Assembly: GCA_023663635.1 (NCBI GenBank)
Contig: JAMPHD010000002.1
Span: 62,001-126,000 of the forward strand
Reading direction: 5' to 3'
DNA: 64,000 nt
From: Acetatifactor muris
Lineage (GTDB): Bacteria > Bacillota > Clostridia > Lachnospirales > Lachnospiraceae
A program made the position numbers and the translations under genes. The notes under the pieces were generated by a model. The model made no database searches, was not told where the DNA came from, and worked only from the letters and a program-made list of their open reading frames with translations. Shown in pieces: positions 8,677-18,051 of this stretch (the stretch's first letter is position 1; each line of letters opens with the position of its first letter).

Positions 8677-9608
8677 TCCGCAACCTTTTTGGCATCATGA
8701 ACCCTGTTCAGGCGATACTCAAAATCCCTTCTGTCCTTGGCTCCCATGACCTCCAGAATCATTCCCGCGAAGAAGGACTGCACTCCCGCCAACGCCATAA
8801 AGCCGCACACGATCAGAGTGGGGAAACGCTGCACCAGACCGCTCTCCAGATAGGCCAGTCCCACGGGCACAAACAACACCGCCGCCACAAGAACCAACAA
8901 CAGGCCCGCCATGCCGAAGAAGGCAAAGGGCTTATAGTTCTTGTAGAGCTGCAGCATCTTGCGGATGACTCTGGCGCCGTCGCTGTAGGTGTTCAATTTG
9001 GACACACTGCCCTCCGGCCTGTCGCGGTACTCCACCACCACATTTTCCACCTGCATATTATAATATACCGCGTGAATGGTCATCTCCGTCTCGATCTCAA
9101 ACCCCTTGGAGAACACAGGGAAAGTCTTTACAAACTCATAGCTGAATGCCCTGTAACCCGTCATGATGTCCTTGATGTCGGATCGGAAGAGGCTGTTGAT
9201 CCCCGCGCGCATCAGGCTGTTGCCAAAATTGTGGAAAGGTCTCTTGTTCTCCGAGAAATAGGTGGAGGAAAGTCTGTCTCCCACCACCATGTCCGCTCCC
9301 TTCTCCAGGACAAGACGCACCATCTCCTCCGCACAGTCCAAGGGGTAGGTGTCGTCCCCGTCTATCATGAGATAGCACTGCGCGTTGATCTCCCGAAACA
9401 TCCGCCGCATGACATTGCCCTTGCCCTGCTTGTACTCATTTCGCACAATGGCGCCGCACTCCCCGGCGATCTTGGCCGTGCGGTCCGTGGAGTTGTTGTT
9501 GTAAACATAGATCACCGCCTCGGGCAGAGCCTTTTGCACGTCCCCGATCACCTTCGCGATGGTCTGTTCCTCATTATAGCAGGGTATCAGCACTGCGATC
9601 TTATCCAT
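8673..9608 (-). CDS. Family 2 glycosyltransferase with two C-terminal helices
   Basis: A 311-residue polyprenyl-phosphate glycosyltransferase-like enzyme. It begins MDKIAVLIPCYNEEQTI, has NNNSTDRT at 37-44 and the metal-binding DGDD at 83-86, and ends in two membrane helices at about 229-251 and 263-285. This is the first gene of the leftward glycan operon; an AT-rich 160-base region separates it from the divergent membrane-protein gene at 9769. The overlapping downstream gene encodes a polytopic protein, so the pair could form a sugar-loading enzyme and its extracytoplasmic user. The sugar cannot be identified. Confidence 0.88.
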   Translation of the reverse strand: MDKIAVLIPCYNEEQTIAKVIGDVQKALPEAVIYVYNNNSTDRTAKIAGECGAIVRNEYKQGKGNVMRRMFREINAQCYLMIDGDDTYPLDCAEEMVRLVLEKGADMVVGDRLSSTYFSENKRPFHNFGNSLMRAGINSLFRSDIKDIMTGYRAFSYEFVKTFPVFSKGFEIETEMTIHAVYYNMQVENVVVEYRDRPEGSVSKLNTYSDGARVIRKMLQLYKNYKPFAFFGMAGLLLVLVAAVLFVPVGLAYLESGLVQRFPTLIVCGFMALAGVQSFFAGMILEVMGAKDRRDFEYRLNRVHDAKKVAE

Positions 9609-9768
9609 TTAAATCCCCTTTTCCCGTCTTTTTCCTGTCACATATTTCCATATTTTAACATTATTCTATCACGATTATTCTTTTACAGCCACTGTTTTTA
9701 TGAATAATATTATGCTATAATGTAGAAACTATAAAAAAAATGTCGATTTGTTTTCAGGGTGGAATGAT

Positions 9769-11376
9769 ATGAACAAACTGCTTGCAAAAATATATGATCT
9801 CTCCTACAACTCCATACAGATCCTGTCCCTGGCGTTCATGGGTCTGCTGTTTATATCAGGGTTTCTGTTCACATGCCACGCCACGGACATGACTTCCCAA
9901 CAGGTGCTGACGCGGATCGACAATCCGCTGTGGAACATTCTCGGCACGGCGGGGCTGTTGACGGTATTTGGGTTTATCTGCCATATTGTCTGCCGCAGAC
10001 CGGCTCTCGGCAAAAAGATCCTGCTCATCCTCACTTTCGGATGGATCATCCTGTTGGGAGCCGTGCTCATCCTGTTCGGAAGGACCGCTCCGGCGGCGGA
10101 CGCGTGGTCGGTGTACTCCGCGGCGGGAAGTCTGGCGGCGGGAGATACCTCCGTCATTCATCCCACGGATTCCTATCTGTCCTACTATCCTCAACAGGTA
10201 GGCCTGACGGCCTTTCTGGAGCTGCTGATCCGCGTTTGGAATCTGTTTCCCATTGATCTGCAAGCCTATCACTTCATCAAATGCCTGTATGTAGTATTGA
10301 CCTGTTTGATCGTTTATTATCAATACGCCACCGTCCATCTCCTGTGGGAGGACGATCGGGCGGACTGCCTGTATCTGATCCTCGCCGGGGGCAATCTGCC
10401 GCTGATCTTCTACAGTTCCTTCGTATATGGAGAGATTCCCTCCTTCGCGGCCCTGTCCGCCGGAATTTATCTGTTGCTGCGGCTGCTCCAAAACAGAGAA
10501 GAAAAGCATCTCAAACGGATCGCCGTCTGCCCGCTCGTCCTGTTGACACTGTCGGTCATGCTGCGCAAAAATTCTCTCATCATCCTGATCGCCGTGATCC
10601 TGACGGTGTTGGCGGAGGGCATAAAGACCCGCCGGAGAGGGCTGTTCCTCTTCGCGGCGCTCTGTACGGCCGGCGCTCTCACCATCCTGCCGGCCACGCA
10701 GAAGATCTACGAACTGCGGGCGGGAAATACTTTGAGATCGGGCGTGCCCGCCATGTCCTACTTTGCCATGGGTATGCAGGAATCCTCCCGGGGAAACGGA
10801 TGGTACAACGGTTTTAATTTCGACACTTATCGGGACACCGGCATGGATACGGCGGCCACATCCGAGCTCAGCCGGCAATTTATGGAGGAGCGCTCCGCCT
10901 ACTTCCTGCAGCATCCCGGCTATACCGCGGACTTCTATTTCCACAAATTTCTGTCCCAGTGGGCGGACGGCACCTATGCGTCCCGTCAGGCCACCCTGGC
11001 CACGTTGGGCGAAAGACATCCCGCGGTGGAATCCGTATACACCGGATCCGCCTCAAGGTTTTATGTGGAATACTGCAATTTGTACCAAAATCTGACATGG
11101 CTGTGCTGCCTGACCTGGGTATTGTCCGGGATCCTTAGCCGGAAGGACCGCCGTCTCTACCCGTGGATCGGTCTGATCGGCGCCTTCGGCGGATTCCTGT
11201 TCCACATGATCTGGGAAGCCAATGCCCGCTATATCTTCCTCTACGGTCTGCTGCTGATGCCCTACGCGGCCCGCGGAATGTCTCTGCTCAGTAGTACATT
11301 TTCCCTTGGCAGATTCCGTAAAAATAATAGAGACCGCAGCTTAAATGCCACAGAAAAGCCAACCACTGCAGCGTGA
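9769..11376 (+). CDS. Polytopic membrane protein, GT-C glycosyltransferase-like
   Basis: A 535-residue protein with about eleven hydrophobic helices. The first large loop holds PAADAWSVYSAAGSL, where GT-C enzymes (GT39/GT83 type) usually place an acidic catalytic residue. The start was set to the ATG at 9769 because AGGGTGG precedes it at good spacing; an upstream TTG in frame has no such site. A TATAAT hexamer at 9716-9721 may serve as its -10 element. Its 3' end overlaps the convergent gene by 89 bases, which is unusual and implies antisense pairing of the two mRNA tails. Specificity is unknown. Confidence 0.75.
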   Translation: MNKLLAKIYDLSYNSIQILSLAFMGLLFISGFLFTCHATDMTSQQVLTRIDNPLWNILGTAGLLTVFGFICHIVCRRPALGKKILLILTFGWIILLGAVLILFGRTAPAADAWSVYSAAGSLAAGDTSVIHPTDSYLSYYPQQVGLTAFLELLIRVWNLFPIDLQAYHFIKCLYVVLTCLIVYYQYATVHLLWEDDRADCLYLILAGGNLPLIFYSSFVYGEIPSFAALSAGIYLLLRLLQNREEKHLKRIAVCPLVLLTLSVMLRKNSLIILIAVILTVLAEGIKTRRRGLFLFAALCTAGALTILPATQKIYELRAGNTLRSGVPAMSYFAMGMQESSRGNGWYNGFNFDTYRDTGMDTAATSELSRQFMEERSAYFLQHPGYTADFYFHKFLSQWADGTYASRQATLATLGERHPAVESVYTGSASRFYVEYCNLYQNLTWLCCLTWVLSGILSRKDRRLYPWIGLIGAFGGFLFHMIWEANARYIFLYGLLLMPYAARGMSLLSSTFSLGRFRKNNRDRSLNATEKPTTAA

Positions 11377-12550
11377 TGAGCCACTTTCGCTTTCCCTCTA
11401 TCGTGGCGCGCATAAGCACCGTCAGCGCCCCGAAGAACGCAAAGAAAATACCGTACATGTAACTCCACGAAAAATTAAAGTCCTTATCGCGAAAACCCTT
11501 TTCATACAGGAAAAATGTCATGACAAAGCTCATGAGCCAGATCTGCCAGGAAAAGCGATATAAAGTATTCGTCTTCAATTCCTTGAAATTCAGCAGCAGC
11601 ACCAGAATCGGAAATCCCATCGCCAACCCCACCGCCAGCGGGATATTGTCACAGTACAGCCTCCAGATGCTCCCCAGACAAAAACCGATACCGCCCTCCT
11701 CGCCCTCCGCGGGCACGAACACGCCCCGAAACTGATAGAGCAGATCCGCGAAGGTGGGAAGAAAGGTCATGCCCAACAGAACGGTCTGTCTGAAATTTTG
11801 AAAGCGGGAGCGGAACAGGCGATACAGCATGATGAGCCCCGCCGCCCCCACCAACACGATGGTAAAACTCGGCTTGGCCATGGTGGCCAACAAGAGCAGG
11901 GCTGAAAAGCACAGATAATCTCTCAGGTTCACGCCCTTCTCATACTCGTCCAGGATTTTCACATACCACAGAAAAGCCGGGACGGCGAAGGGCCTTGCCG
12001 CCATGTAAGTGGCATTGTGCAGGGGATTGGCCGTGAAGACTCCCAGATAATTGTACAGGATGCCGGGCAGATACATTCCCTTGGGCGGATACACCATGGA
12101 TACAAAAAACAGGGCAATGGACACCAGACTGATACCGATCCCCGCCAGTCTGCGATATCCGGGCGTTTTCTCTGCCAGAGGTTCCCGCATCAACCCGTTC
12201 AGCGCCACCTTGACGGCAAGGACCGCCAACCCGTTCAGCAGCGTTACGGCAAGGGCCGTGGCCGTCTCGGGCGTCACAAACAGATGAAAGAACGCCGACA
12301 GCCAAAAGAGAATGGGATACGGAAAACTGTAACCGCTGTCCAATCCCTGCATCTCCAGAATATAGGCCTTCATGTCGGAGTGATAAAGCCCGCTGCCCGT
12401 CAGACTCTCCACACACTGTCTGTGAAACAGGCAGAACCAGACCGCCATCACTCCCGCCAGAAGTATGGCAAACAGGATAGGATCCGTTAATGCCTCTTTT
12501 GAGAATTGTTTTGTCAGACTCGATCGCTTTGTATTGGAATCTCTTTTCAT
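11288..12550 (-). CDS. Polytopic membrane protein of unknown function
   Basis: A 420-residue protein with about ten hydrophobic segments and no soluble domain. The early loop GLYHSDMKAYILEMQGLDSG (about 53-72) carries acidic residues after the first helix, as in GT-C glycosyltransferases, and the PPKGMYLP segment lies in a later loop. No family is recognised with certainty. It ends inside the 3' part of the convergent membrane-protein gene. Given its place between glycosyltransferases and GDP-sugar genes, a role in surface-glycan assembly is likely but inferred. Confidence 0.65.
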   Translation of the reverse strand: MKRDSNTKRSSLTKQFSKEALTDPILFAILLAGVMAVWFCLFHRQCVESLTGSGLYHSDMKAYILEMQGLDSGYSFPYPILFWLSAFFHLFVTPETATALAVTLLNGLAVLAVKVALNGLMREPLAEKTPGYRRLAGIGISLVSIALFFVSMVYPPKGMYLPGILYNYLGVFTANPLHNATYMAARPFAVPAFLWYVKILDEYEKGVNLRDYLCFSALLLLATMAKPSFTIVLVGAAGLIMLYRLFRSRFQNFRQTVLLGMTFLPTFADLLYQFRGVFVPAEGEEGGIGFCLGSIWRLYCDNIPLAVGLAMGFPILVLLLNFKELKTNTLYRFSWQIWLMSFVMTFFLYEKGFRDKDFNFSWSYMYGIFFAFFGALTVLMRATIEGKRKWLITLQWLAFLWHLSCGLYYFYGICQGKMYY

Positions 12551-12632
12551 AGACTTTTGTCCTCTTTTCCATTGTCCCGGTCACCGCGCCCGGACGGCTC
12601 AGTCTTATTTATTCCGGGTGTGTCCCGTCCGG

Positions 12633-13511
12633 TCACCACATCCGCCGAAACTGCCCTGCCGTCACACCTTCCACCTTTTTGAACTGCCTGGCAAAATAAT
12701 TGGCGTCATGCATACCGCACTCATGGGCGATCTCCTCGATGGATTTATCCGTGAAACGCAATCTCTGCTTGGCCTGCGTGATGCGCGCCTGTAAGAGATA
12801 CTCCGTGACGGACTCCCCGAACTGCTCCTTGAACACCCGCGTCAGATAAAATTTGTTGATATAAAACCGTCCCGCCAACATATCCAATGTGATCTTCTCA
12901 TCATAATGCGCGTCCAGATATTCTTTCACGGCCTGAAGATTCTGTTTCTTCGTCGCCTGCCGAAAGCCGCCCCCGGACTCCGCGCCCTCCGCCCCTCTCC
13001 AGCTCTGTCCCATGAGCAGAGTCAGCAGCGAGGTTAATTTCTCACAGATCTGCATATCCTTAATGTAAGTGTCCGAGGCGGCTATGGCATAAATCTCATT
13101 CAGGATCCTCTCAAAGGCATCCGCATCCCGCGGATGCAATACCGGTCTCCCTCCGCGCTCCACATACTTCCCGTAGATGCCGCCCATGTTGGGCCCGTAA
13201 AAATGAACCCATTTCAGTCGCCAGAGCGGCTCTTTGCAGCTGTGGGCATAGGTCTTGTGGCAATCCACAAACACACAGTCCCCCGGCCCCAGAGCATAAG
13301 TCCGCCCCTCATACTCCAACTCGCCCTCCCCCTCCGACACCATAAAGAAGAGATAGGAAGACAGATTCCGGCGTCTGCTGGTGTGGGGCTGTTTTGCTCT
13401 GAGACTTCCCACCTCCTGCAGATGGATCAGATTGGATTTGGCAAAATCAGAGGGCGTATATAATATTCTGTCAGATTGTACCGGTGTTTCATCAAACATC
13501 ATAGGATCCAT
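12633..13511 (-). CDS. AraC family transcriptional regulator
   Basis: A 292-residue regulator with an N-terminal cupin-like sensor (about 50-95, with the strand GEGELEYEGRTYALGPGDCVF) and a C-terminal AraC/XylS DNA-binding domain (about 195-292) holding two helix-turn-helix motifs, the second around KSIEEIAHECGMHDANYFAR. This layout is typical of sugar-responsive activators in Clostridia. It is divergent from gmd-fcl-manC-manA across 164 bases, so it is a natural candidate to control GDP-fucose/GDP-mannose supply. The ATG at 13511 is used; an ATG three codons later is also possible. The ligand is not known. Confidence 0.9.
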   Translation of the reverse strand: MDPMMFDETPVQSDRILYTPSDFAKSNLIHLQEVGSLRAKQPHTSRRRNLSSYLFFMVSEGEGELEYEGRTYALGPGDCVFVDCHKTYAHSCKEPLWRLKWVHFYGPNMGGIYGKYVERGGRPVLHPRDADAFERILNEIYAIAASDTYIKDMQICEKLTSLLTLLMGQSWRGAEGAESGGGFRQATKKQNLQAVKEYLDAHYDEKITLDMLAGRFYINKFYLTRVFKEQFGESVTEYLLQARITQAKQRLRFTDKSIEEIAHECGMHDANYFARQFKKVEGVTAGQFRRMW

Positions 13512-13675
13512 GCCCGGCCGCCTTTCCGATCAGTGTATACCGATCCCTACCGCAGTATAACACAAAAGTCAATATTATGCTAGTAATTCTCAAAATATAC
13601 CCTTAAATACGGTTTTCGAAACTTGTAAAATAGTTTTGTTTAGCGATAAAATTCTTTCAGAAAAGAGGTTTTCTC

Positions 13676-14716
13676 ATGAAAAAAGCTTTGATCACGGGTA
13701 TCACGGGACAGGACGGCTCCTATCTCGCTGAATTTCTGTTAAAAAAGGGCTATGAGGTACATGGGATCGTTCGCCGGTCCTCCGGTTCCAATACCAACCA
13801 TATTGACCATATGATCGCGGCGGGAAGCATCCGACTCCACGACGGGGATCTGACGGACACGTCCTCTTTGATCCGCATCATCGGATTGGTGCAGCCGGAT
13901 GAATTATACAATCTGGCCGCCCAATCCCATGTGCAGGTCTCTTTCGACGTGCCGGAATACTCCGGGGAGGTGGACGCCATGGGCGTGCTCAGAATCCTGG
14001 AAGCCGTCCGCATCCTGGGACTGACACGGAAGACCCGGATCTATCAGGCCTCCACCTCCGAACTGTTCGGCAAGGTGGAAGAGATCCCGCAGCGGGAGAC
14101 GACTCCTTTTCATCCCTACAGCCCTTACGCCGTGGCCAAGCAGTACGGCTTTTGGATCGTGAAGGAATACAGAGAGGCCTACGGAATGTTCGCGGTGAAC
14201 GGAATCCTGTTCAACCATGAATCCGAGCGGCGGGGAGCCAACTTCGTCACCCGCAAGATCACTCTGGCCGCCGGCCGCATTGCCGAGGGACTTCAGGATC
14301 ATCTGGAACTGGGGAATCTGGACTCCCTGAGGGATTGGGGATATGCGGGGGACTATGTGGAATGCATGTGGCTGATGCTGCAGCATGAAACCCCCGAAGA
14401 TTTCGTCATTGCCACCGGCAATCAACATACGGTGCGGGACTTCACCGAGAAGGCATTTGCCGCCAACGGCATCACTCTCCGCTGGGAAGGCAAGGGATTG
14501 GAGGAGAAGGGCTATGACACCGCCACGGGCAAAATGCTCGTATGCGTCAATTCCACATGGTTTCGCCCCACGGATGTGGACAACCTTTTGGGCGATCCCA
14601 CCAAGGCCAAAGAGGTTTTGGGATGGAATCCCGAAAAGACCTCCTATGAGGAATTGATCCGCATCATGGCCGAACATGACAGGGCACTCGCGCGAGAGGA
14701 GGCAGATGCAAAGTGA
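13676..14716 (+). CDS. gmd: GDP-mannose 4,6-dehydratase
   Basis: A 346-residue short-chain dehydratase that converts GDP-D-mannose to GDP-4-keto-6-deoxy-mannose. The NADP-binding motif is [11 protein letters not shown] at 7-17, the catalytic triad is visible as T127 in STSELFG and Y151-x3-K155 in YAVAK, and [16 protein letters not shown] matches the substrate-binding region. Length is normal. It opens a four-gene block with fcl, manC and manA, so the products together make GDP-mannose and GDP-L-fucose. A weak promoter (TTGTAA with TAAAAT about 18 bases later) and an AAGAGG ribosome site precede it. The divergent AraC regulator may control it. Confidence 0.95.
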   Translation: MKKALITGITGQDGSYLAEFLLKKGYEVHGIVRRSSGSNTNHIDHMIAAGSIRLHDGDLTDTSSLIRIIGLVQPDELYNLAAQSHVQVSFDVPEYSGEVDAMGVLRILEAVRILGLTRKTRIYQASTSELFGKVEEIPQRETTPFHPYSPYAVAKQYGFWIVKEYREAYGMFAVNGILFNHESERRGANFVTRKITLAAGRIAEGLQDHLELGNLDSLRDWGYAGDYVECMWLMLQHETPEDFVIATGNQHTVRDFTEKAFAANGITLRWEGKGLEEKGYDTATGKMLVCVNSTWFRPTDVDNLLGDPTKAKEVLGWNPEKTSYEELIRIMAEHDRALAREEADAK

Positions 14717-15654
14717 ATGCCGAAGATAAGATTTATGTGGCGGGACACAGAGGCATGGTGGGCTCCGCCATCGTCCGCGCGCTGCAGGCACAGGGCTATC
14801 ACAATATCCTCACCGCGGAACACAGGGAACTGGATCTGTGCAGACAGACAGACGTGGAAGAATTTTTTGATCGGGAGAAACCCGACTATGTGTTCCTGGC
14901 GGCGGCCAAGGTGGGCGGTATCCTCGCCAACTCAGAGGCTCTGGCTGACTTTATGTATGAGAATATGACCCTGGAGATGAATGTGATCCATTCCGCATGG
15001 CAGAACGGCTGCAAAAAGCTTTTGTTTCTGGGATCCTCCTGCATTTATCCCCGCATGGCTCCGCAGCCCATGCCGGAGAGCTGCCTTCTGACCTCGGAAT
15101 TGGAAAAGACCAACGAGGCCTACGCGCTGGCCAAGATCTCCGGGCTGAAATACTGCGAATTTCTGAACAGGCAGTATGGCACGGATTATATCTCCGCCAT
15201 GCCCACCAATCTCTACGGCCCCAACGATAATTACCACCCCACCCACAGCCATGTGCTGCCCGCGCTGATACGCCGTTTTCACGAGGCGAAGGAATCAGGG
15301 CTTGCGGAAGTCGTCTGTTGGGGCAGCGGCGCGCCTCTGCGGGAGTTTCTCTATGTGGATGATCTGGCGGATGCCTGTGTCTTTCTCATGAATCACTACT
15401 CGGGAAATGAGACCGTGAACGTGGGAACAGGTAAGGAACTGACCATCCGCGAACTCACGGAACTGGTGGCCGGGATCATCGGCTATGACGGCGAGATCAA
15501 ATGGGATACCTCCAAGCCGGACGGCACCCCCAGAAAGCTTTTGGATGTGTCCAAACTGGAGAGACTGGGCTGGCATTATCACACGGAACTGAAGGAAGGC
15601 ATCCGTCTCACCTACGATGACTTCCTGCACAATACCATGCGCGCCGAGCGCTGA
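14713..15654 (+). CDS. fcl: GDP-L-fucose synthase
   Basis: A 313-residue epimerase/reductase that turns GDP-4-keto-6-deoxy-mannose into GDP-L-fucose. The nucleotide site is GHRGMVG at 11-17, SSCIYP at 108-113 holds the catalytic serine, and Y137-x3-K141 (YALAK) is the catalytic pair. The start is a GTG whose last bases overlap the gmd stop (GTGA), with GAGGAGG ten bases upstream, so the two enzymes of the pathway are translationally coupled. GDP-fucose would supply fucosylation of the capsule or exopolysaccharide encoded by the surrounding genes. Confidence 0.95.
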   Translation: MNAEDKIYVAGHRGMVGSAIVRALQAQGYHNILTAEHRELDLCRQTDVEEFFDREKPDYVFLAAAKVGGILANSEALADFMYENMTLEMNVIHSAWQNGCKKLLFLGSSCIYPRMAPQPMPESCLLTSELEKTNEAYALAKISGLKYCEFLNRQYGTDYISAMPTNLYGPNDNYHPTHSHVLPALIRRFHEAKESGLAEVVCWGSGAPLREFLYVDDLADACVFLMNHYSGNETVNVGTGKELTIRELTELVAGIIGYDGEIKWDTSKPDGTPRKLLDVSKLERLGWHYHTELKEGIRLTYDDFLHNTMRAER

Positions 15655-15740
15655 AACCTCATGATATGCAATATGTGAACCGACAGCCTGAATCAAATGC
15701 TCGCGGGAATCAACGCCTTTACGGGCAGAAACGGAGTTTT

Positions 15741-17057
15741 ATGAACATCATATTATTGTCCGGCGGATCGGGAAAACGGCTCTGGCCGCTCTCCAATGAC
15801 ATCCGCTCCAAACAGTTTATCAAATTGTTCCGCACCCCCGACGGGGAGTATGAATCCATGGTACAGCGTGTCTACAGACAGATCCGCAGCACGGATGACA
15901 AGGCACTCGTCACCATCGCCACCTCCAAATCTCAGGTGTCCTCCATCCACAGCCAGTTGGGGGATGATGTGGGCATCTGTGTGGAGCCCTGCAGGCGGGA
16001 CACTTTTCCCGCCATCGCTCTGGCCACCGCCTATCTCCATGAAGTGATGGGTGTGGATGAGAAGGAATCCGTGGTCGTATGTCCCGTGGATCCCTATGTC
16101 AACGAGGACTATTTTCAAGCCCTTGAAAAACTGAGCCGACTGGCCTTGGAGACCTCCGCCAATCTGGTCCTCATGGGTATTGAACCCACATATCCCAGCG
16201 AGAAATACGGTTATATCATCCCTGAGAACACGCAGGATGTGAGTTCCGTGCAGACCTTTAAAGAAAAGCCGGATAAAGAGACAGCACAAAAATACATGGA
16301 GCAGGGCGCGCTGTGGAACGGCGGCGTGTTTGCCTACAAATTGAGCTATCTGTTGGACCGCGCCCGCGCCCTCCTAAACTACACGGATTATCAGGATCTC
16401 TTTGACAGATATGACTCTCTGAAACCCATCAGCTTTGATTACGCGGTGGTGGAGAAGGAAACCGCCATCCAAGTGCTGCGTTTCAAAGGGAGCTGGAAGG
16501 ATATCGGCACATGGAACACCCTGACCGAGGCCATGGACGATGACCGGGTGGGCAAAGCGATCCTGAACGAGACCTGCGAGAATGTCCATGTGGTCAATGA
16601 GTTGGACATGCCCATTCTCTGCATGGGACTTAAAGATGTGGTGGTCTCCGCCAGTCCGGAGGGAATCCTTGTGTCCGACAAGGAGCAATCCAGTTATATC
16701 AAGCCTTTTGTGGATACCCTTGACCAACAGATCATGTTCGCGGAGAAATCCTGGGGCAGTTTCAGAGTGTTGGATGTGGAGGAGGAAAGCCTCACCATCA
16801 AGGTGACTCTGAATCCCGGACATCGGATGAATTATCACAGCCATCAGTATCGGGATGAGATGTGGACGATCCTGTCAGGCCGCGGGCGCACCATCGTGGA
16901 CGGCATGGAACAGCCGGTGCAGGCCGGGGATGTGATCACCATGCAGGCGGGCTGCCGCCACACGGTCATCGCCGACACGGAGCTTAAGATAATGGAGGTG
17001 CAGTTGGGCAGGGATATCAGTGTCCATGACAAGATCAAATATGAGTTGGAAGAATGA
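15741..17057 (+). CDS. manC: Mannose-1-phosphate guanylyltransferase (bifunctional type)
   Basis: A 438-residue enzyme that forms GDP-mannose from mannose-1-phosphate and GTP. The pyrophosphorylase signature GGSGKRLWP is at 8-16 and the sugar-binding FKEKP lies near residue 175. The C-terminal cupin domain (about 340-438, with GHRMNYHSHQYRDEMW) resembles type II phosphomannose isomerase, so it may also isomerise. The start was placed at ATG 15741, preceded by GGAG at proper spacing; an in-frame ATG further upstream lacks a ribosome site. A separate manA overlaps its end, so isomerase activity may be redundant. Confidence 0.92.
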   Translation: MNIILLSGGSGKRLWPLSNDIRSKQFIKLFRTPDGEYESMVQRVYRQIRSTDDKALVTIATSKSQVSSIHSQLGDDVGICVEPCRRDTFPAIALATAYLHEVMGVDEKESVVVCPVDPYVNEDYFQALEKLSRLALETSANLVLMGIEPTYPSEKYGYIIPENTQDVSSVQTFKEKPDKETAQKYMEQGALWNGGVFAYKLSYLLDRARALLNYTDYQDLFDRYDSLKPISFDYAVVEKETAIQVLRFKGSWKDIGTWNTLTEAMDDDRVGKAILNETCENVHVVNELDMPILCMGLKDVVVSASPEGILVSDKEQSSYIKPFVDTLDQQIMFAEKSWGSFRVLDVEEESLTIKVTLNPGHRMNYHSHQYRDEMWTILSGRGRTIVDGMEQPVQAGDVITMQAGCRHTVIADTELKIMEVQLGRDISVHDKIKYELEE

Positions 17058-18051
17058 ACCTTTTCTGCTCTCCCCCGCGGGCAAAGATTACCTCTGGGGC
17101 GGAGACAGATTAAATCTGGATTTCCATAAGAATATCGATCTCTCGCCTCTGGCGGAGACTTGGGAATGCTCCACTCATCCCGACGGACTCAGCATGGTGG
17201 CGAGCGGTCCTCACAAGGGGTTGAATCTGCGCCGGGTCCTGGCTGAACATCCGGAATATCTGGGCAGCCATGCCTCCGCCACAGGGGCTCAGACAAACAA
17301 CGGCTCGCGCGAACTGCCTGTTCTGGTCAAACTGATCGACGCAAGACAGAAACTGTCCGTGCAGGTACACCCTGACGATGACTATGCCGGACGGTATGAA
17401 CAGGGTTCCCTCGGCAAATCCGAAATGTGGTATGTGTTGGACGCCGTTCCCGGCGCTCATCTCATCTATGGCTTTACGAGAACCATGAGTGAATCTCTCG
17501 TGAGGCAGAGCCTGCAGCAGGGCGATATAGAGAAATATCTCCGCAAAGTCCCCGTGCAAAAGGATGATGTGTTCTTTGTCAAAGCGGGAACCGTCCATGC
17601 CATCGGCGCGGGTATCCTGTTGGCCGAGGTGCAGGAAAATTCCAATCTCACTTACAGACTGTATGACTTTGACCGCACGGACAAAAACGGCCTGAAACGC
17701 CCCCTGCACATAGACAAAGCCCTACAGGTCGCAGATCTGACGGGCGGCGCAAATCCCAGACAGCCTATACGCGTCCTGCGCTATCGCCCCGGATACGCGT
17801 CGGAGTTTCTGTGTCGCTGCAAATATTTTCAGGTGGAACGGATTCTGATCAACACATCCGCCGATGCGCCCTGCGATTGTTCCACCACAGAATATTCCTT
17901 CCGGATCCTGTTGTGTCCGGAGGGACGGGGAAGTCTGCTCTTCGGATCAAAAATATTGTCTTTCGACAAAGGCGACTGTATGTTCCTGCCCGCCGCATCC
18001 TGCCCCATCGGAATCTGCGGCAACGCAGTCCTTCTGTGCATCAGCTGCTAA
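17041..18051 (+). CDS. manA: Class I mannose-6-phosphate isomerase
   Basis: A 336-residue zinc-dependent isomerase that links fructose-6-phosphate to mannose-6-phosphate. Metal ligands are visible in QVHPDD, in KSEMWYVL and in AGTVHAIGAG. Length matches short bacterial ManA enzymes. The start is uncertain: ATG 17041 (MSWKNEPF) overlaps manC by 17 bases, while GTG 17020 and ATG 17026 are also in frame. Coupling to manC makes the order gmd-fcl-manC-manA a complete route from fructose-6-phosphate to GDP-fucose, except for a phosphomannomutase, which is not in the window. The 3' end overlaps the convergent gene by 4 bases. Confidence 0.92.
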   Translation: MSWKNEPFLLSPAGKDYLWGGDRLNLDFHKNIDLSPLAETWECSTHPDGLSMVASGPHKGLNLRRVLAEHPEYLGSHASATGAQTNNGSRELPVLVKLIDARQKLSVQVHPDDDYAGRYEQGSLGKSEMWYVLDAVPGAHLIYGFTRTMSESLVRQSLQQGDIEKYLRKVPVQKDDVFFVKAGTVHAIGAGILLAEVQENSNLTYRLYDFDRTDKNGLKRPLHIDKALQVADLTGGANPRQPIRVLRYRPGYASEFLCRCKYFQVERILINTSADAPCDCSTTEYSFRILLCPEGRGSLLFGSKILSFDKGDCMFLPAASCPIGICGNAVLLCISC

